Counted from the stretch's first letter, positions 25,530 to 34,393 are shown. The stretch: 64,000 nucleotides of DNA from JAAXPZ01 sp965215705 (GCA_965215705.1 CBDCEE010000008.1:62001-126000); one strand, 5' to 3'. A program made the numbers and translations. The notes: generated from the sequence alone by a model not told the origin.

Positions 25530-25871
25530 ATGAAAAAAATAGAAGCAATTATCAAACCATTTAAACTAGAGGATGTCAAAGATGCTCTGGTAGAAGCAGG
25601 TATAGAAGGTATGACCGTATCAGAGGTCAAAGGCTACGGACGACAACAGGGTCACTCAGAACTCTATAGAGGTGCAGAGTACATCGTAGAGTTTATCCCA
25701 AAGGTAAAGATAGAGATAGCTGTCAGTAGCGACGAATATGCAACCCTAGCGATCAATGCAATCAAAAAAGCTGCCTACACAGGAAAGATCGGTGACGGCA
25801 AGATCTTTGTCACTGATATCTCACACACTGTTCGTATCAGAACAGGCGAAGAGGACAACGACGCACTCTAA
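25530..25871 (+). CDS. glnK: nitrogen regulatory protein P-II
   Basis: A 113-residue P-II protein. The T-loop YGRQQGHSELYRGAEYIVEF has Tyr51, the uridylylated residue in enteric P-II, and TGKIGDGKIFV is the nucleotide-binding B loop. It binds ATP/ADP and 2-oxoglutarate and regulates AmtB, and through it ammonium uptake. The position next to amtB supports glnK over glnB. AAAGGAACAGC is the ribosome site. Confidence 0.95.
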   Translation: MKKIEAIIKPFKLEDVKDALVEAGIEGMTVSEVKGYGRQQGHSELYRGAEYIVEFIPKVKIEIAVSSDEYATLAINAIKKAAYTGKIGDGKIFVTDISHTVRIRTGEEDNDAL

Positions 25872-25873
25872 AT

Positions 25874-25916
25874 AAGAAACTCTCTGTTTCTTTAAGGGCG
25901 AACACAAGATTCGCCC
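25874..25916 (+). terminator. two tandem hairpins after glnK
   Basis: AAGAAAC/GTTTCTT is followed at once by GGGCGAA/TTCGCCC. The first starts 3 nt after the glnK stop codon. Confidence 0.5.
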
Positions 25917-25936
25917 CCTACATAGTCACCCTCATT

Positions 25937-25943
25937 TAAATTA
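25937..25943. repeat. left copy of 7-bp direct repeat flanking the IS
   Basis: TAAATTA occurs immediately before the left inverted repeat and again immediately after the right one (26680-26686), the pattern of a target-site duplication. The IS1595 family usually makes 8 bp, so one base may have changed. Confidence 0.55.
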
Positions 25944-26679
25944 GGGTCTAGTAAACTTTAAGAGTCCAAAAGGTATCTTAAAGCATGACTACACCGAACA
26001 AAAACAAGTACTCAAAAGGTACGCACATTTCAGAGCGTAAATTTAGGCAGTTAATTAAGTGTTTTTCACTTGATCTAAATGCATATGAAACCTCAAAGAT
26101 AACTAACATATCTCATACGACTTGTAAGAAGCTATTTCAAAAGTTACGCATATACATCTACCAGAATCTACTAGAGAACAATATTGAAGATGGAGAGTTT
26201 GAATTAGATGAATCTTACTTTGGTGCCAAAAGAGTAAGAGGAAAACGTGGTAGAGGTGCAGCAGGAAAGACACCTGTGTTTGGCTTATTAAAAAGAGATG
26301 GTAATGTCTATGTTCAAATAGTCAAGAACTGCTCGAGAGCTGAACTCATGCCTATTATTGAGGGAAAGATACTTGAAGGAAGTACTATTCATACTGATGG
26401 TTGGAAAGCCTATGATGGCTTAGTCCTTAATGGCTATGATCACTACAGGGTCTTTCATTCCAAAGATGAGTTTGTGCGAGGTAAGTCTCATGTAAATGGC
26501 ATTGAATCCTTTTGGAGTTATACTAAAAGAAGATTGGCAAAGTTTAATGGACTTAGAGATGAGATGTTTTATCTCCATCTCAAGGAGAGTGAGTTTAGAT
26601 TCAACAATAGGCATAATGATATCTATGCTATACTATTAAAGAATCTTCGAACAAATAACCTCTAAAGTTTACTAGACCC
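25944..26679 (+). mobile_element. insertion sequence, IS1595 family (IS1016-like)
   Basis: A 736-bp element with perfect 17-bp terminal inverted repeats (GGGTCTAGTAAACTTTA at the left, its reverse complement at the right), one transposase gene filling nearly all of it, and a 7-bp direct repeat at both ends. It sits in the 3' region after glnK and does not break a gene. The intact ends and ORF suggest a recent and possibly active insertion. Confidence 0.88.
25985..26665 (+). CDS. IS1595-family transposase
   Basis: A 226-residue transposase of the ISXO2-like type. The N-terminal helix-turn-helix region (TNISHTTCKKLFQKLR) is followed by the catalytic domain: ELDESYFGAKR with the first Asp, IHTDGWKAYDG with the second, and HVNGIESFWSYTKRRL where the third acidic residue lies in this family. 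The C-terminus (FRFNNRHNDIYAILL) is typical. The gene is full length and uninterrupted. It is clearly AT-richer than the neighbouring metabolic genes. Confidence 0.92.
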   Translation: MTTPNKNKYSKGTHISERKFRQLIKCFSLDLNAYETSKITNISHTTCKKLFQKLRIYIYQNLLENNIEDGEFELDESYFGAKRVRGKRGRGAAGKTPVFGLLKRDGNVYVQIVKNCSRAELMPIIEGKILEGSTIHTDGWKAYDGLVLNGYDHYRVFHSKDEFVRGKSHVNGIESFWSYTKRRLAKFNGLRDEMFYLHLKESEFRFNNRHNDIYAILLKNLRTNNL

Positions 26680-26746
26680 TAAATTATTCTCCATTAACTC
26701 TCCTCCTGTATAATAGAACCAAATAAAGAACTATTAAGGATATACA

Positions 26747-26965
26747 ATGAAACTCATCAAGGAACTTGCCCTAGAGGGCACAAAAAACGGAAAGATCACA
26801 GTAGGTGTTGTTGAGGAGCCTTATGGAAAAGGCAGTGCCAGTATCGCTAGTGTGGCTATCTCACTCTCAGCCAAAAGTACAGAACCTGATTGGAAAGTAC
26901 ATCTTCCTAAAGAGAATATAGATGATGTGATCGCTGCGCTGACAGAAGCTAAAAAAGAGTTATAA
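26747..26965 (+). CDS. small hypothetical protein (72 aa)
   Basis: A 72-residue soluble protein preceded by AAGGATATACA. It has a strand-rich middle (GKITVGVVEEPYGKGSASIASVAISLSA) and ends in a helix (ENIDDVIAALTEAKKEL). I do not recognise it. It is a single gene between the IS element and the ribosomal protein operon, and a TATAAT-like sequence near 26710 could be its promoter. Strong ribosome site and codon use like the neighbours support it. Confidence 0.65.
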   Translation: MKLIKELALEGTKNGKITVGVVEEPYGKGSASIASVAISLSAKSTEPDWKVHLPKENIDDVIAALTEAKKEL

Positions 26966-26987
26966 GGGATTTTGTTTAAAAGGTAGA

Positions 26988-27033
26988 GGCAGATTCTATA
27001 TCTGCCCACTATGCAAGAGCAAAATGCTCTCGC
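26988..27033. terminator. two hairpins between convergent genes
   Basis: GGCAGAT/ATCTGCC (perfect, 5-nt loop) and GCAAGAGC/GCTCTCGC (one mismatch, followed by A5) lie between the small gene at 26747 and rpsI. They probably stop transcription from both sides. Confidence 0.5.
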
Positions 27034-27055
27034 AAAAAGCGAATCGTAAGACCGA

Positions 27056-27445
27056 TTAACGCTTTGAGAACTGTGGAGATCTTCTCGCTTTTCTTCTACC
27101 TGGCTTCTTACGCTCGACGACTCTAGAGTCACGAGTCATAAGACCCATAGGCTTGAGGATTGCTCTGAAGCTTGGCTCGTATGCTACGAGGGCTTTAGAG
27201 ATACCATGCTTAACCGCATCTGCCTGAGCAGAGTATCCACCACCGAGTGTAGTTGCTTTGATATTCACTGCTTCGAGTTGCTTGGTTGCCTCTAGTGGAA
27301 GTCTAACCTTCATTTTCAAAGTCTCGTGACCACCGAGCCACTGATCCAATGACATACCATTGATGGTCATCTCACCATTACCTGGTGTGAGCCAAACTTT
27401 AGCGATAGCTCTTTTTCTTTTACCTGTTGCGTAGATAGTCGCCAT
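27056..27445 (-). CDS. rpsI: ribosomal protein S9
   Basis: A 129-residue protein starting MATIYATGKRKRAIAKVWL and ending with the basic RRKARRSPQFSKR tail that reaches the ribosomal P site, the hallmark of S9. It overlaps rplM by one base (TAATG), the usual rplM-rpsI arrangement. Confidence 0.98.
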   Translation of the reverse strand: MATIYATGKRKRAIAKVWLTPGNGEMTINGMSLDQWLGGHETLKMKVRLPLEATKQLEAVNIKATTLGGGYSAQADAVKHGISKALVAYEPSFRAILKPMGLMTRDSRVVERKKPGRRKARRSPQFSKR

Positions 27446-27873
27446 TATTTAGCTCCTTTATTGAACTGTGCTGTGTGAGGATGCTCTTCGCCTGCATAGA
27501 CTTTGAGCTTCTTGATCATTTGCTTACCGAGGTTTGTCTTTGGTAGCATACCTCTGACAGCCTGTCTGTAAAGCTTCTCTGTGTTGTTTTCTAGCATATC
27601 GACAAGCTTTGTGCTCTTGGTAGAACCAAAGTATCCACTGTGTCTAAAATACTCTTTATCTTCCAACTTTGCACCAGAGAATTTCGCCTCTTTGGCATTG
27701 ATGATGACCACATAGTCTCCACAATCTACATTGGGAGTATACGAGGGCTTATGTTTACCTCTGAGTAGTGTCGCTACTTCAGTAAGGATACGACCAAAGG
27801 TTTGACCCTTTGCATCGATCAAAACCCAGTCTCTCTCTACTTCATGAGGCTTGATGACTTTTGTCATATTCAT
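27445..27873 (-). CDS. rplM: ribosomal protein L13
   Basis: A 142-residue L13 with DWVLIDAKGQTFGRIL, LRGKHKPSYTPNVDCGDYVVIIN and AVRGMLPKTNLGKQ, all standard. The first ATG (27873) has AAGGAAC upstream; a second one two codons later is possible. It is the first gene of the rplM-rpsI operon. Confidence 0.98.
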   Translation of the reverse strand: MNMTKVIKPHEVERDWVLIDAKGQTFGRILTEVATLLRGKHKPSYTPNVDCGDYVVIINAKEAKFSGAKLEDKEYFRHSGYFGSTKSTKLVDMLENNTEKLYRQAVRGMLPKTNLGKQMIKKLKVYAGEEHPHTAQFNKGAK

Positions 27874-27957
27874 GATATTGTTCCTTTATTTGAGTGGCTT
27901 ACGCCAAATTGGTAGCGGATTGTACCCAGTTAACCTTAGATGAATATTAAATTCAGT

Positions 27958-30711
27958 TTAGTTTAAGTTTACTATAGAAGTTTCCTCTTTTTCTAGGTAA
28001 ATGATCGCTCCATCTGTAGGCTTTCCTGTAATCTGTGTAATCGCTCTTTTATAATACTTTACTTGTTTTTGATGTTTTAGTCCATACTTTTTAGAACTCT
28101 TATAATCTATGACCAAATTATATGCCTCATACTCCAAAAGCAGATCTATCTGCTTCAGCTCACCCTCAAAAGAGAGTGACTGCTCTTTTCGCACTTTAGC
28201 TCCCACCAATAGTGCTTGAAATTCATTATCTGCCACTAAGGCTTTTACCCTCTTGGCTATCTCATCCATATTTTGCTGTGTGAGTTGTTGTCCATACCGG
28301 TTTTGCAAAGCAGTCATAGCGATGTTTACATTAGCCTCATCAAATCCACCTAACATCTCTAGCGTATAGTGAAGTGCTGTACCAAAGAGAATGGCTTCGT
28401 AATCTTTCTCCTCTTCGTCCTCAACTTCTGGTGTCTCTTGTGTGCCGTAGTTTGTTATAGCCACTTTGCCTTCTTTCCCTTCGACAAGCTCAGGGAGCGT
28501 AGATGTATTCGTTGGCTGAGCCTGTCGAAGCCCACCCACAGACATCACTTCCATACCCAAGGCATCAAATATCGAGTCTTTAGGCTTACGTATCACTATC
28601 ATCCCCTCCACTGCACGGGTCAGTGCCACATAGAGTACATTCATGCTGTCTTTGGCTGAGGATACCTTACGCTCCTCCATGATCTGAGCATAGGTTGCAT
28701 CAAAGTTTTCTCTGCCTTTGGTACGGTAAAGGATTTTATCTATATATAGACTCTCATCATAGTGGTAAAGCAGTGCCGACTTGTCACTGTTTTTGCGTGT
28801 AAGTTTGTCTAGGAGTATCACATAGTCAAACTCCAGCCCCTTGGAACCATGTATCGTCATGATCTTTGCACCGTGTACTGTGTTGGATGCCACAGCGATA
28901 CTAGAGCTATGAAACTCCTCTACAAAGCTAGGTATGTCAGAAAAGTTTGAAGCAAACTCTAAAAGCTTTAAGACATTCAAATCATCATCAAAGTAGCCAA
29001 ACTCCCGTACTAGCTTGTCCACCACTTGCAAGGGAGACATAAACGCAGAGAACCATGTAACATCTACCTCATCTAGTGACAACCCTACATGTAACAGCAT
29101 TGCCTGTGCATCTATCTTCTCTCCAAAGAAGAGGTACTCTGTCATGGCTACAAGTGCTGCTATCTTTGGCATATTTTTGAGCGATGAGGAGGTTTTTAGA
29201 AGTACTTCTATGCCCTCGTGCTGGCAGGCTTCCTGCAATACTTGACCATCTTTGTTGGTGCTTACTAAAAAGGCGATGTCATCACAGTTCACGCCTAGCT
29301 CTAAAAGTCTCTTGGCTTGCTTGACTGCTTCATCAATGAGCTCTTCAGACTCTATTACTTCTACATAGCCTTCTATCTCATTGCCATTATCCTCTTTTAA
29401 GCCATGTGCCTTTTGAGGTACATAGCCTTTCATAGTGGGTTCAAACCACCTATTGACCTGTTCTACCACAGACTTCGAGCTTCGGTAGTTGGTATCCATA
29501 GGGAGTATCTCTACCCCATACTTCTGTGCCACCTTATCAAACAGCTCCTCTACCCCACCACGAAAACGATACAGCGACTGCTTGGTATCGCCCACATAGA
29601 AAAATGACTTAAACTCACTCTGCCCGTGCCCAGCAAATATCTCGTCTATCATCGGCTGTAGGAGTAGAAACTGCAAGGTAGAAGTATCTTGAAACTCATC
29701 CAGTAGTATGTGTTTGAACTTTGCGTCTATCTTAAAGTACAAAAACTCACGGCTGATGCTCTCATACAGTAACCTATAGGTAAAGTACGTCAAGTCATCG
29801 AAGCTCAACACCCCAGAGCTCTTGGCATTGGTGATGTTGGCATTGCGATAGTAGTCATAGATTGTAAAGAGGTTATGCAAGACCACAGCCTCTCTAGCCT
29901 CTGCCCATTTGGCTAGCTCTATTTTCAGGGTCGCATAGAGTCCTTCTATCTCATCGTTTGCCACCTTTTTAAACCAGCTATGCTCCCCCAACGCCTCTTT
30001 TTCAAAAAGCCCTTTGGCAAAAAGCTCTTTAATGCTCTTCGTTTCAAATTGCTTCATACAACGTGCTGCCCCACCTGCATCTGTAAGAGCTTTTATCATC
30101 TTCAGACGTAACACCTCACACACTTCTTCTTGTTTAGCTATGACAAGCGTAGACTCTTTTTGCTCAGGCAGTAAAGGATCGACCTTATAAAAGTTCTGCA
30201 TCAGATCAAATATCTTCCCAAAGCGTTTGTCTTCAATATCCATAGCCAGTTTCACTAGGTTAGAAAGTAACCCCTCAGCCTGTACCTCATCGAGAAAGTG
30301 TTTCTCTAGCTCATCAGTACCTTGCTCCTTGGTCACAAAGTCAGCTTCCAGCCCCAACTCCAATGAAGCCGAACGCAAAATACTAGAAAAGAAGCTATCC
30401 AGCGTCACGATATACGAAGCATGAGAAAGAAACCGAGCCAACACCTCTGGCTGCTTCTTAAACAGCTCATCTCTACTCAACCCTGTCTCTACCAACACAG
30501 CCTCTAAAAAGGCTTCATTCTCTCCCAGATGACGCAAAGAGTCCACCACTCTCTGACGCATCTCTGCTGCTGCCTTGTTGGTGAATGTTGCTGCGAGTAT
30601 GCTTGACGGTGACTCTCCCATGAAAAGTAGTGAGATGTAGCGAACAGAGAGGGCAAAAGTCTTGCCTGAGCCTGCGGCTGCTGATAGGGCTAGAAAGGGC
30701 TGAAAACTCAT
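27958..30711 (-). CDS. addA: AddA-like RecB-type helicase-nuclease
   Basis: A 917-residue UvrD/RecB-superfamily helicase. Walker A is SAAAGSGKT (10-18), ATFTNKAAAEMRQRV is motif Ia, LLDEFQDTSTLQF is Walker B, FYVGDTKQSLYRFRGG and MTIHGSKGLEFDYVILLD follow, and the RecB-type nuclease motif LVIDYKSSKKYG lies near the C-terminus. With AddB it processes double-strand breaks for RecA and degrades foreign linear DNA. Around residues 725-745 an insert reads GGLRQAQPTNTSTLPELVEG, which is a translated palindromic repeat. The ATG is 2 nt after the stop of the KAP ATPase gene, whose end supplies the ribosome site (GGAGAGG), so addA translation depends on that gene being read. Confidence 0.88.
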   Translation of the reverse strand: MSFQPFLALSAAAGSGKTFALSVRYISLLFMGESPSSILAATFTNKAAAEMRQRVVDSLRHLGENEAFLEAVLVETGLSRDELFKKQPEVLARFLSHASYIVTLDSFFSSILRSASLELGLEADFVTKEQGTDELEKHFLDEVQAEGLLSNLVKLAMDIEDKRFGKIFDLMQNFYKVDPLLPEQKESTLVIAKQEEVCEVLRLKMIKALTDAGGAARCMKQFETKSIKELFAKGLFEKEALGEHSWFKKVANDEIEGLYATLKIELAKWAEAREAVVLHNLFTIYDYYRNANITNAKSSGVLSFDDLTYFTYRLLYESISREFLYFKIDAKFKHILLDEFQDTSTLQFLLLQPMIDEIFAGHGQSEFKSFFYVGDTKQSLYRFRGGVEELFDKVAQKYGVEILPMDTNYRSSKSVVEQVNRWFEPTMKGYVPQKAHGLKEDNGNEIEGYVEVIESEELIDEAVKQAKRLLELGVNCDDIAFLVSTNKDGQVLQEACQHEGIEVLLKTSSSLKNMPKIAALVAMTEYLFFGEKIDAQAMLLHVGLSLDEVDVTWFSAFMSPLQVVDKLVREFGYFDDDLNVLKLLEFASNFSDIPSFVEEFHSSSIAVASNTVHGAKIMTIHGSKGLEFDYVILLDKLTRKNSDKSALLYHYDESLYIDKILYRTKGRENFDATYAQIMEERKVSSAKDSMNVLYVALTRAVEGMIVIRKPKDSIFDALGMEVMSVGGLRQAQPTNTSTLPELVEGKEGKVAITNYGTQETPEVEDEEEKDYEAILFGTALHYTLEMLGGFDEANVNIAMTALQNRYGQQLTQQNMDEIAKRVKALVADNEFQALLVGAKVRKEQSLSFEGELKQIDLLLEYEAYNLVIDYKSSKKYGLKHQKQVKYYKRAITQITGKPTDGAIIYLEKEETSIVNLN
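28479..28530. repeat. palindromic repeat inserted in frame within addA
   Basis: CTTCGACAAGCTCAGGGAGCG and CGTTGGCTGAGCCTGTCGAAG are 21-bp inverted arms with three or four mismatches around a 10-bp loop. The same kind of TTCGACAAGCTCAGG palindrome is common between genes in many bacteria; here it is inside a coding region and keeps the frame open. Confidence 0.7.
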
Positions 30712-30713
30712 AA

Positions 30714-31931
30714 TTATGCTTCCTCTCCATTATTTAGAAGAATTCCATTTTTTATAAAATTATTTATTTCATTATACAAATCATCATCAATATTATCATC
30801 TACTTTTAAAATGTACTTGTATAAATAAAAATCTCGTAGCATATATTTATTTTCTTCTACCAGTTGATATCCTGACACATAATATGCTTCAGCCTGACCA
30901 CTAGCATTATCACCAGTTTTTATTTTAGTAACATCTTTTTTTAATATATGTATTATATCTGTTGTGTCCATTACACTACCACTTGCATATTGAGGAAAAT
31001 GCCTTCTGATATTCTGAGAAAGCTCAATATTCTCTAAAAATACATCATATATTTCATAAACTTTATCTTCTGCAGAAGATCTTTCAAAGCCTAAAGAATA
31101 ATGATGATTAGTAAAAAATGTTGTACACAAAACTAATTCTCTAAAAATATCATGATTATCTCTATTCTCAACCCACTCCAAACAATTATCCAAAACTTGA
31201 ATATATATTCGAGCATTTAACTCTTTAGTTTCATCTATGGTAGAGAAAATATCATTCCTATATTCATCTAACTTTTCATATTTAGGATTACTCTCATAAA
31301 CAGAATTAAATAACTCTTCTCTGCTTGGTTCAAAATAAAAGAATTTATTAACAGTCTTCTCTTTCACAGTTTTAAATACATTAGCTTCTTCGCCTTCAAA
31401 CACATCACTATTTAAGATAATGACTACTTTACAATTATAATCCAAAGCCAATTGAGAGATATAGCCAAACAGATCATTGAGATCTATCTTTTTTGATTTT
31501 CTCTCAAAATCATCTAGGCAGATAATACTTCCTGATTTTAAAATCTCTTCTGCTTTTTTCTCTTTAGCCTTTTTATTGAGTTTATCAAATCCATCTACTA
31601 AAGACTTTTCACCTAAACTAGGAGCGATACTACTTAACATAGATGCACTTTTACTAATAATATCTTCTGGTACTTCTAGGTTATAAGCTTCCCTCAGAAC
31701 TTCAAGCTTTAATTCTGATATAGACTCTCTACCATACAGACTTATATAAATATTTTTTTGTTCTTTTTCTATTAATTGAGGTTTGATATCTTCCAACCAA
31801 AAATGCGTCTTCCCCGAACCCCAAGCACCGGACAACATCACTGTCTTACCATTGTGTTCAGGATTTAGTAAATATCCAATATCATCATCTTTCCCTAATA
31901 AATAATCTTTTAAATCTGTTAATGTAGACAT
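30714..31931 (-). CDS. KAP-like P-loop ATPase between addB and addA
   Basis: A 405-residue protein with Walker A GAWGSGKT (35-42) and a Walker B strand SIICLDDFERK (135-145), the pattern of KAP/P-loop fold proteins of the STAND-AAA group. After the ATPase part (to about 210, ending in TVNKFFYFEPS) the C-terminal 190 residues are helical and unlike anything I know. No membrane helices interrupt the ATPase, unlike typical KAP proteins. The ATG at 31931 has AGAGGATATAG upstream. It is 22 nt after addB and 2 nt before addA. The DNA is visibly much AT-richer than both flanking genes, which suggests acquisition by transfer. A guard or anti-phage role is inference from family and place. Confidence 0.75.
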   Translation of the reverse strand: MSTLTDLKDYLLGKDDDIGYLLNPEHNGKTVMLSGAWGSGKTHFWLEDIKPQLIEKEQKNIYISLYGRESISELKLEVLREAYNLEVPEDIISKSASMLSSIAPSLGEKSLVDGFDKLNKKAKEKKAEEILKSGSIICLDDFERKSKKIDLNDLFGYISQLALDYNCKVVIILNSDVFEGEEANVFKTVKEKTVNKFFYFEPSREELFNSVYESNPKYEKLDEYRNDIFSTIDETKELNARIYIQVLDNCLEWVENRDNHDIFRELVLCTTFFTNHHYSLGFERSSAEDKVYEIYDVFLENIELSQNIRRHFPQYASGSVMDTTDIIHILKKDVTKIKTGDNASGQAEAYYVSGYQLVEENKYMLRDFYLYKYILKVDDNIDDDLYNEINNFIKNGILLNNGEEA

Positions 31932-31953
31932 TCTATATCCTCTTGTTTCATTA

Positions 31954-34368
31954 TCATAAGTACTCCCCTCTCCCACACATCAAAGTAAACTCACACCACT
32001 TACACTTCTGCAAGTCTTCACACTTTTCAGCCACAAAGCTTTTAGTTTGTTTGAGTTCTACGATAACGTCTCCTAGGCGTTCATTTTTTTCTTCTAAGGC
32101 TTTGATCTCCTCTATCTCTCCATCTTCGAAGAGTTTAACAAAGGCTAGAGTGATGTTGGGGTACTTCGTACTTAGCATCTGTTGGTAGATGCTCATTTGT
32201 AAGTCGTTAAGTGTTTCTATGTTTTTACTCTTTTGTGCCTCTTTGGTGCTGCCACTTTTGTAGTCTAGGACTAGGGTATGTGTGGCATTTTGGTCTATGC
32301 GGTCTATGCGTCCTTTGAACTTGAGTCCACCTATGGTTGATTGGAACTCTTTTTCTCTCTCTACTACTTTCCAGTCTGCTTTGAAGTGGGCTACTTGACT
32401 CTCTACAAAGCCTTTCAGTTTGGCTTTCCATAGTAACTTTTGGTAATTGGTTTTTGCATCATTATAAGGTAAAAGTTTGTCCAGTAAGATATCTATATTT
32501 TTTTGCATCTCTTCTTTGCTAGTGTAGCTGTTTTTCTCTCTGTGTAAATGGTCTAACAGTGAGTGCAAAAAGGCTCCCTCGTTAAGCTCCTCTTCTGGCT
32601 TGCCTTGTAACTTTTGGATATACCTATAGTAGTACTTTCGCTTACAGTCTAAAAAGGTCTTCAGACGTGAAGCAGACCATGTGATGACAGTGGCATCAAA
32701 GGCTTCTACTTTTGGGTCTGCTTGCGTTTGTAGCTGTGAAGGCTGCGCATACAACAGGTCAAATTGTGCCTGTGTCTGCTTTGCCTTGTCTAAGCCTAGC
32801 TCATAGAGAAACTTAGAGGGTAGTTTGTTGTCTGAGCTGCTATAGAGTATGACAGCAACTTCTGCTTGTTCCAGCAGGCGTTTGTAGTACTGTTTTTGCA
32901 GCGCTTCTCTATCATGCTTGGTAGGGAGGTTGGCAAAGGCTCGTACCTGTGAGTTGAGAAACTGATCTTTGCTAGAGCTGGCAGGTACTACCCCTTCGTT
33001 GAAGTCTACGATGACCACGCCTTTAAAGCTCACTCCCCTAGTCTCTAGTACACCCATCACAGTGATCATCCCACCTCGTACATCATCCATCGTGACTTGA
33101 CTCAGTGACTTTAGCCATAAAAAGAGCCACTCTGTAGTGGGTAATGTTTGGGATTCAAGTACCTTGCTAAAATGTACATACTTCTCTTGTACCCGTTCAT
33201 TAAACTTCTCTTCTTTACCATTGTCTATCTTGGCATTCTCTATCTTTTTGCCATCAAGCAGTGGGCTCTCATGCAAACCCAATCCATCTATGAGTGCAAA
33301 GAAGTCTGCTACCCCTGTTTTCTTAGCACTATACAATGTATCTAGTACCTCACTATCAAAGCCATACCGTTCTAGTAGCCTCTTACTCTCTACTTCTCTA
33401 CTCTGCCAGTATCTATAGAGGGCTTCGAGTGACTTATAGATACGTCCATTGCTATAGTCATACCCCATAGCAAAGTTTAGGTTGTTGTGGGTGTCGAAGA
33501 GCGTGAAGTGTTCTTTGAAACGCTCGTCAGGCAAGATAAGGACTATCTCTTCCGGATCCATACCAGACTGTACCATCTGCTCTATATGTGTAAAGGCAAG
33601 GGCTATTTGCTCTTGGCGTTCCTCTACGGCGTAGACTTCGGCTTCTGTTTTTTGTCTGTTTGGCTCGTGGATTAGTACCTTTTTTTCACTGAGTGAAAAG
33701 TGACAGTGACTATCGTTGGGCAGCTTCACACCCATCTCTTCAAAACGCTCTTGCATCTTGTAGTTGAAGTGACTGGTGGTGTAGTGTATGCTCAGTGGCA
33801 CAAGTGTGGCTATACGTTCTAACAGTCCCAACTCAAAATGACTCAAGTAGCCTTCGAGATGTATCTCTATGTTTTCATAACTTTTTACAAAGCCCTCGTT
33901 TATCTTGTAGCACTGAGGGATGAACGCTTTGTCTATAAGCCCCTTACCCTCGAGTAACGTATGATAGTTATGTAACAGTCTCTCAAGTATCTTAAGATGT
34001 GTGCCAAACTCAGCATAGGCATCAGCCTCTGTCAAGGTCTGAAAGTCTACTTCCTCACCTGCCAACTCTTCAAAAAACTTAAACAAGGCATCACTCTTGG
34101 TAAAAAACCGTACCAATGATAAATCTAATTTCAAATCCTCAAAACGACCAACGGAAGTTTCTTTAGTAAAGGCATGAAAACTGGCTGCCTCACGTAACAG
34201 AAGTATACGTTGTAAAGGGTCTATTTGGATTTTGTTTTTAAGTAGCATGGCTCGCTGTTCAAACTCATCCATACGCATAAGCGTAGGCAGGAAACCATCT
34301 TGGGTTTTCTGGCTTTGACTTATGGTTCTTAGGGCTCGAGATGTTGGGTAAATATGGAGTTGATTCAT
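31954..34368 (-). CDS. addB: AddB-like nuclease/inactive helicase subunit
   Basis: An 804-residue protein. The N-terminal half is a helicase-like domain without a clear Walker A, and EIVLILPDERF, VVIVDFNEGVVPASSSKDQFLN match UvrD-like motifs. The C-terminal PD-(D/E)XK nuclease shows LKFKGRIDRID and LVLDYKSGSTKEAQ. Cysteines in FLDCKRKYYYRYI and at the end in CEDLQKCKWCEFTLMCG form the iron-sulfur staple seen in AddB. It pairs with AddA. It is the first gene of addB-KAP-addA. Confidence 0.85.
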   Translation of the reverse strand: MNQLHIYPTSRALRTISQSQKTQDGFLPTLMRMDEFEQRAMLLKNKIQIDPLQRILLLREAASFHAFTKETSVGRFEDLKLDLSLVRFFTKSDALFKFFEELAGEEVDFQTLTEADAYAEFGTHLKILERLLHNYHTLLEGKGLIDKAFIPQCYKINEGFVKSYENIEIHLEGYLSHFELGLLERIATLVPLSIHYTTSHFNYKMQERFEEMGVKLPNDSHCHFSLSEKKVLIHEPNRQKTEAEVYAVEERQEQIALAFTHIEQMVQSGMDPEEIVLILPDERFKEHFTLFDTHNNLNFAMGYDYSNGRIYKSLEALYRYWQSREVESKRLLERYGFDSEVLDTLYSAKKTGVADFFALIDGLGLHESPLLDGKKIENAKIDNGKEEKFNERVQEKYVHFSKVLESQTLPTTEWLFLWLKSLSQVTMDDVRGGMITVMGVLETRGVSFKGVVIVDFNEGVVPASSSKDQFLNSQVRAFANLPTKHDREALQKQYYKRLLEQAEVAVILYSSSDNKLPSKFLYELGLDKAKQTQAQFDLLYAQPSQLQTQADPKVEAFDATVITWSASRLKTFLDCKRKYYYRYIQKLQGKPEEELNEGAFLHSLLDHLHREKNSYTSKEEMQKNIDILLDKLLPYNDAKTNYQKLLWKAKLKGFVESQVAHFKADWKVVEREKEFQSTIGGLKFKGRIDRIDQNATHTLVLDYKSGSTKEAQKSKNIETLNDLQMSIYQQMLSTKYPNITLAFVKLFEDGEIEEIKALEEKNERLGDVIVELKQTKSFVAEKCEDLQKCKWCEFTLMCGRGEYL

Positions 34369-34393
34369 GGGGAAGATTATATCACAGATGTAG

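Noticed and set aside
27958..34368. A complete restriction-modification or other named defence island around addAB
   Set aside because: Only the KAP-like ATPase is extra; no methyltransferase, nuclease or integrase accompanies it.
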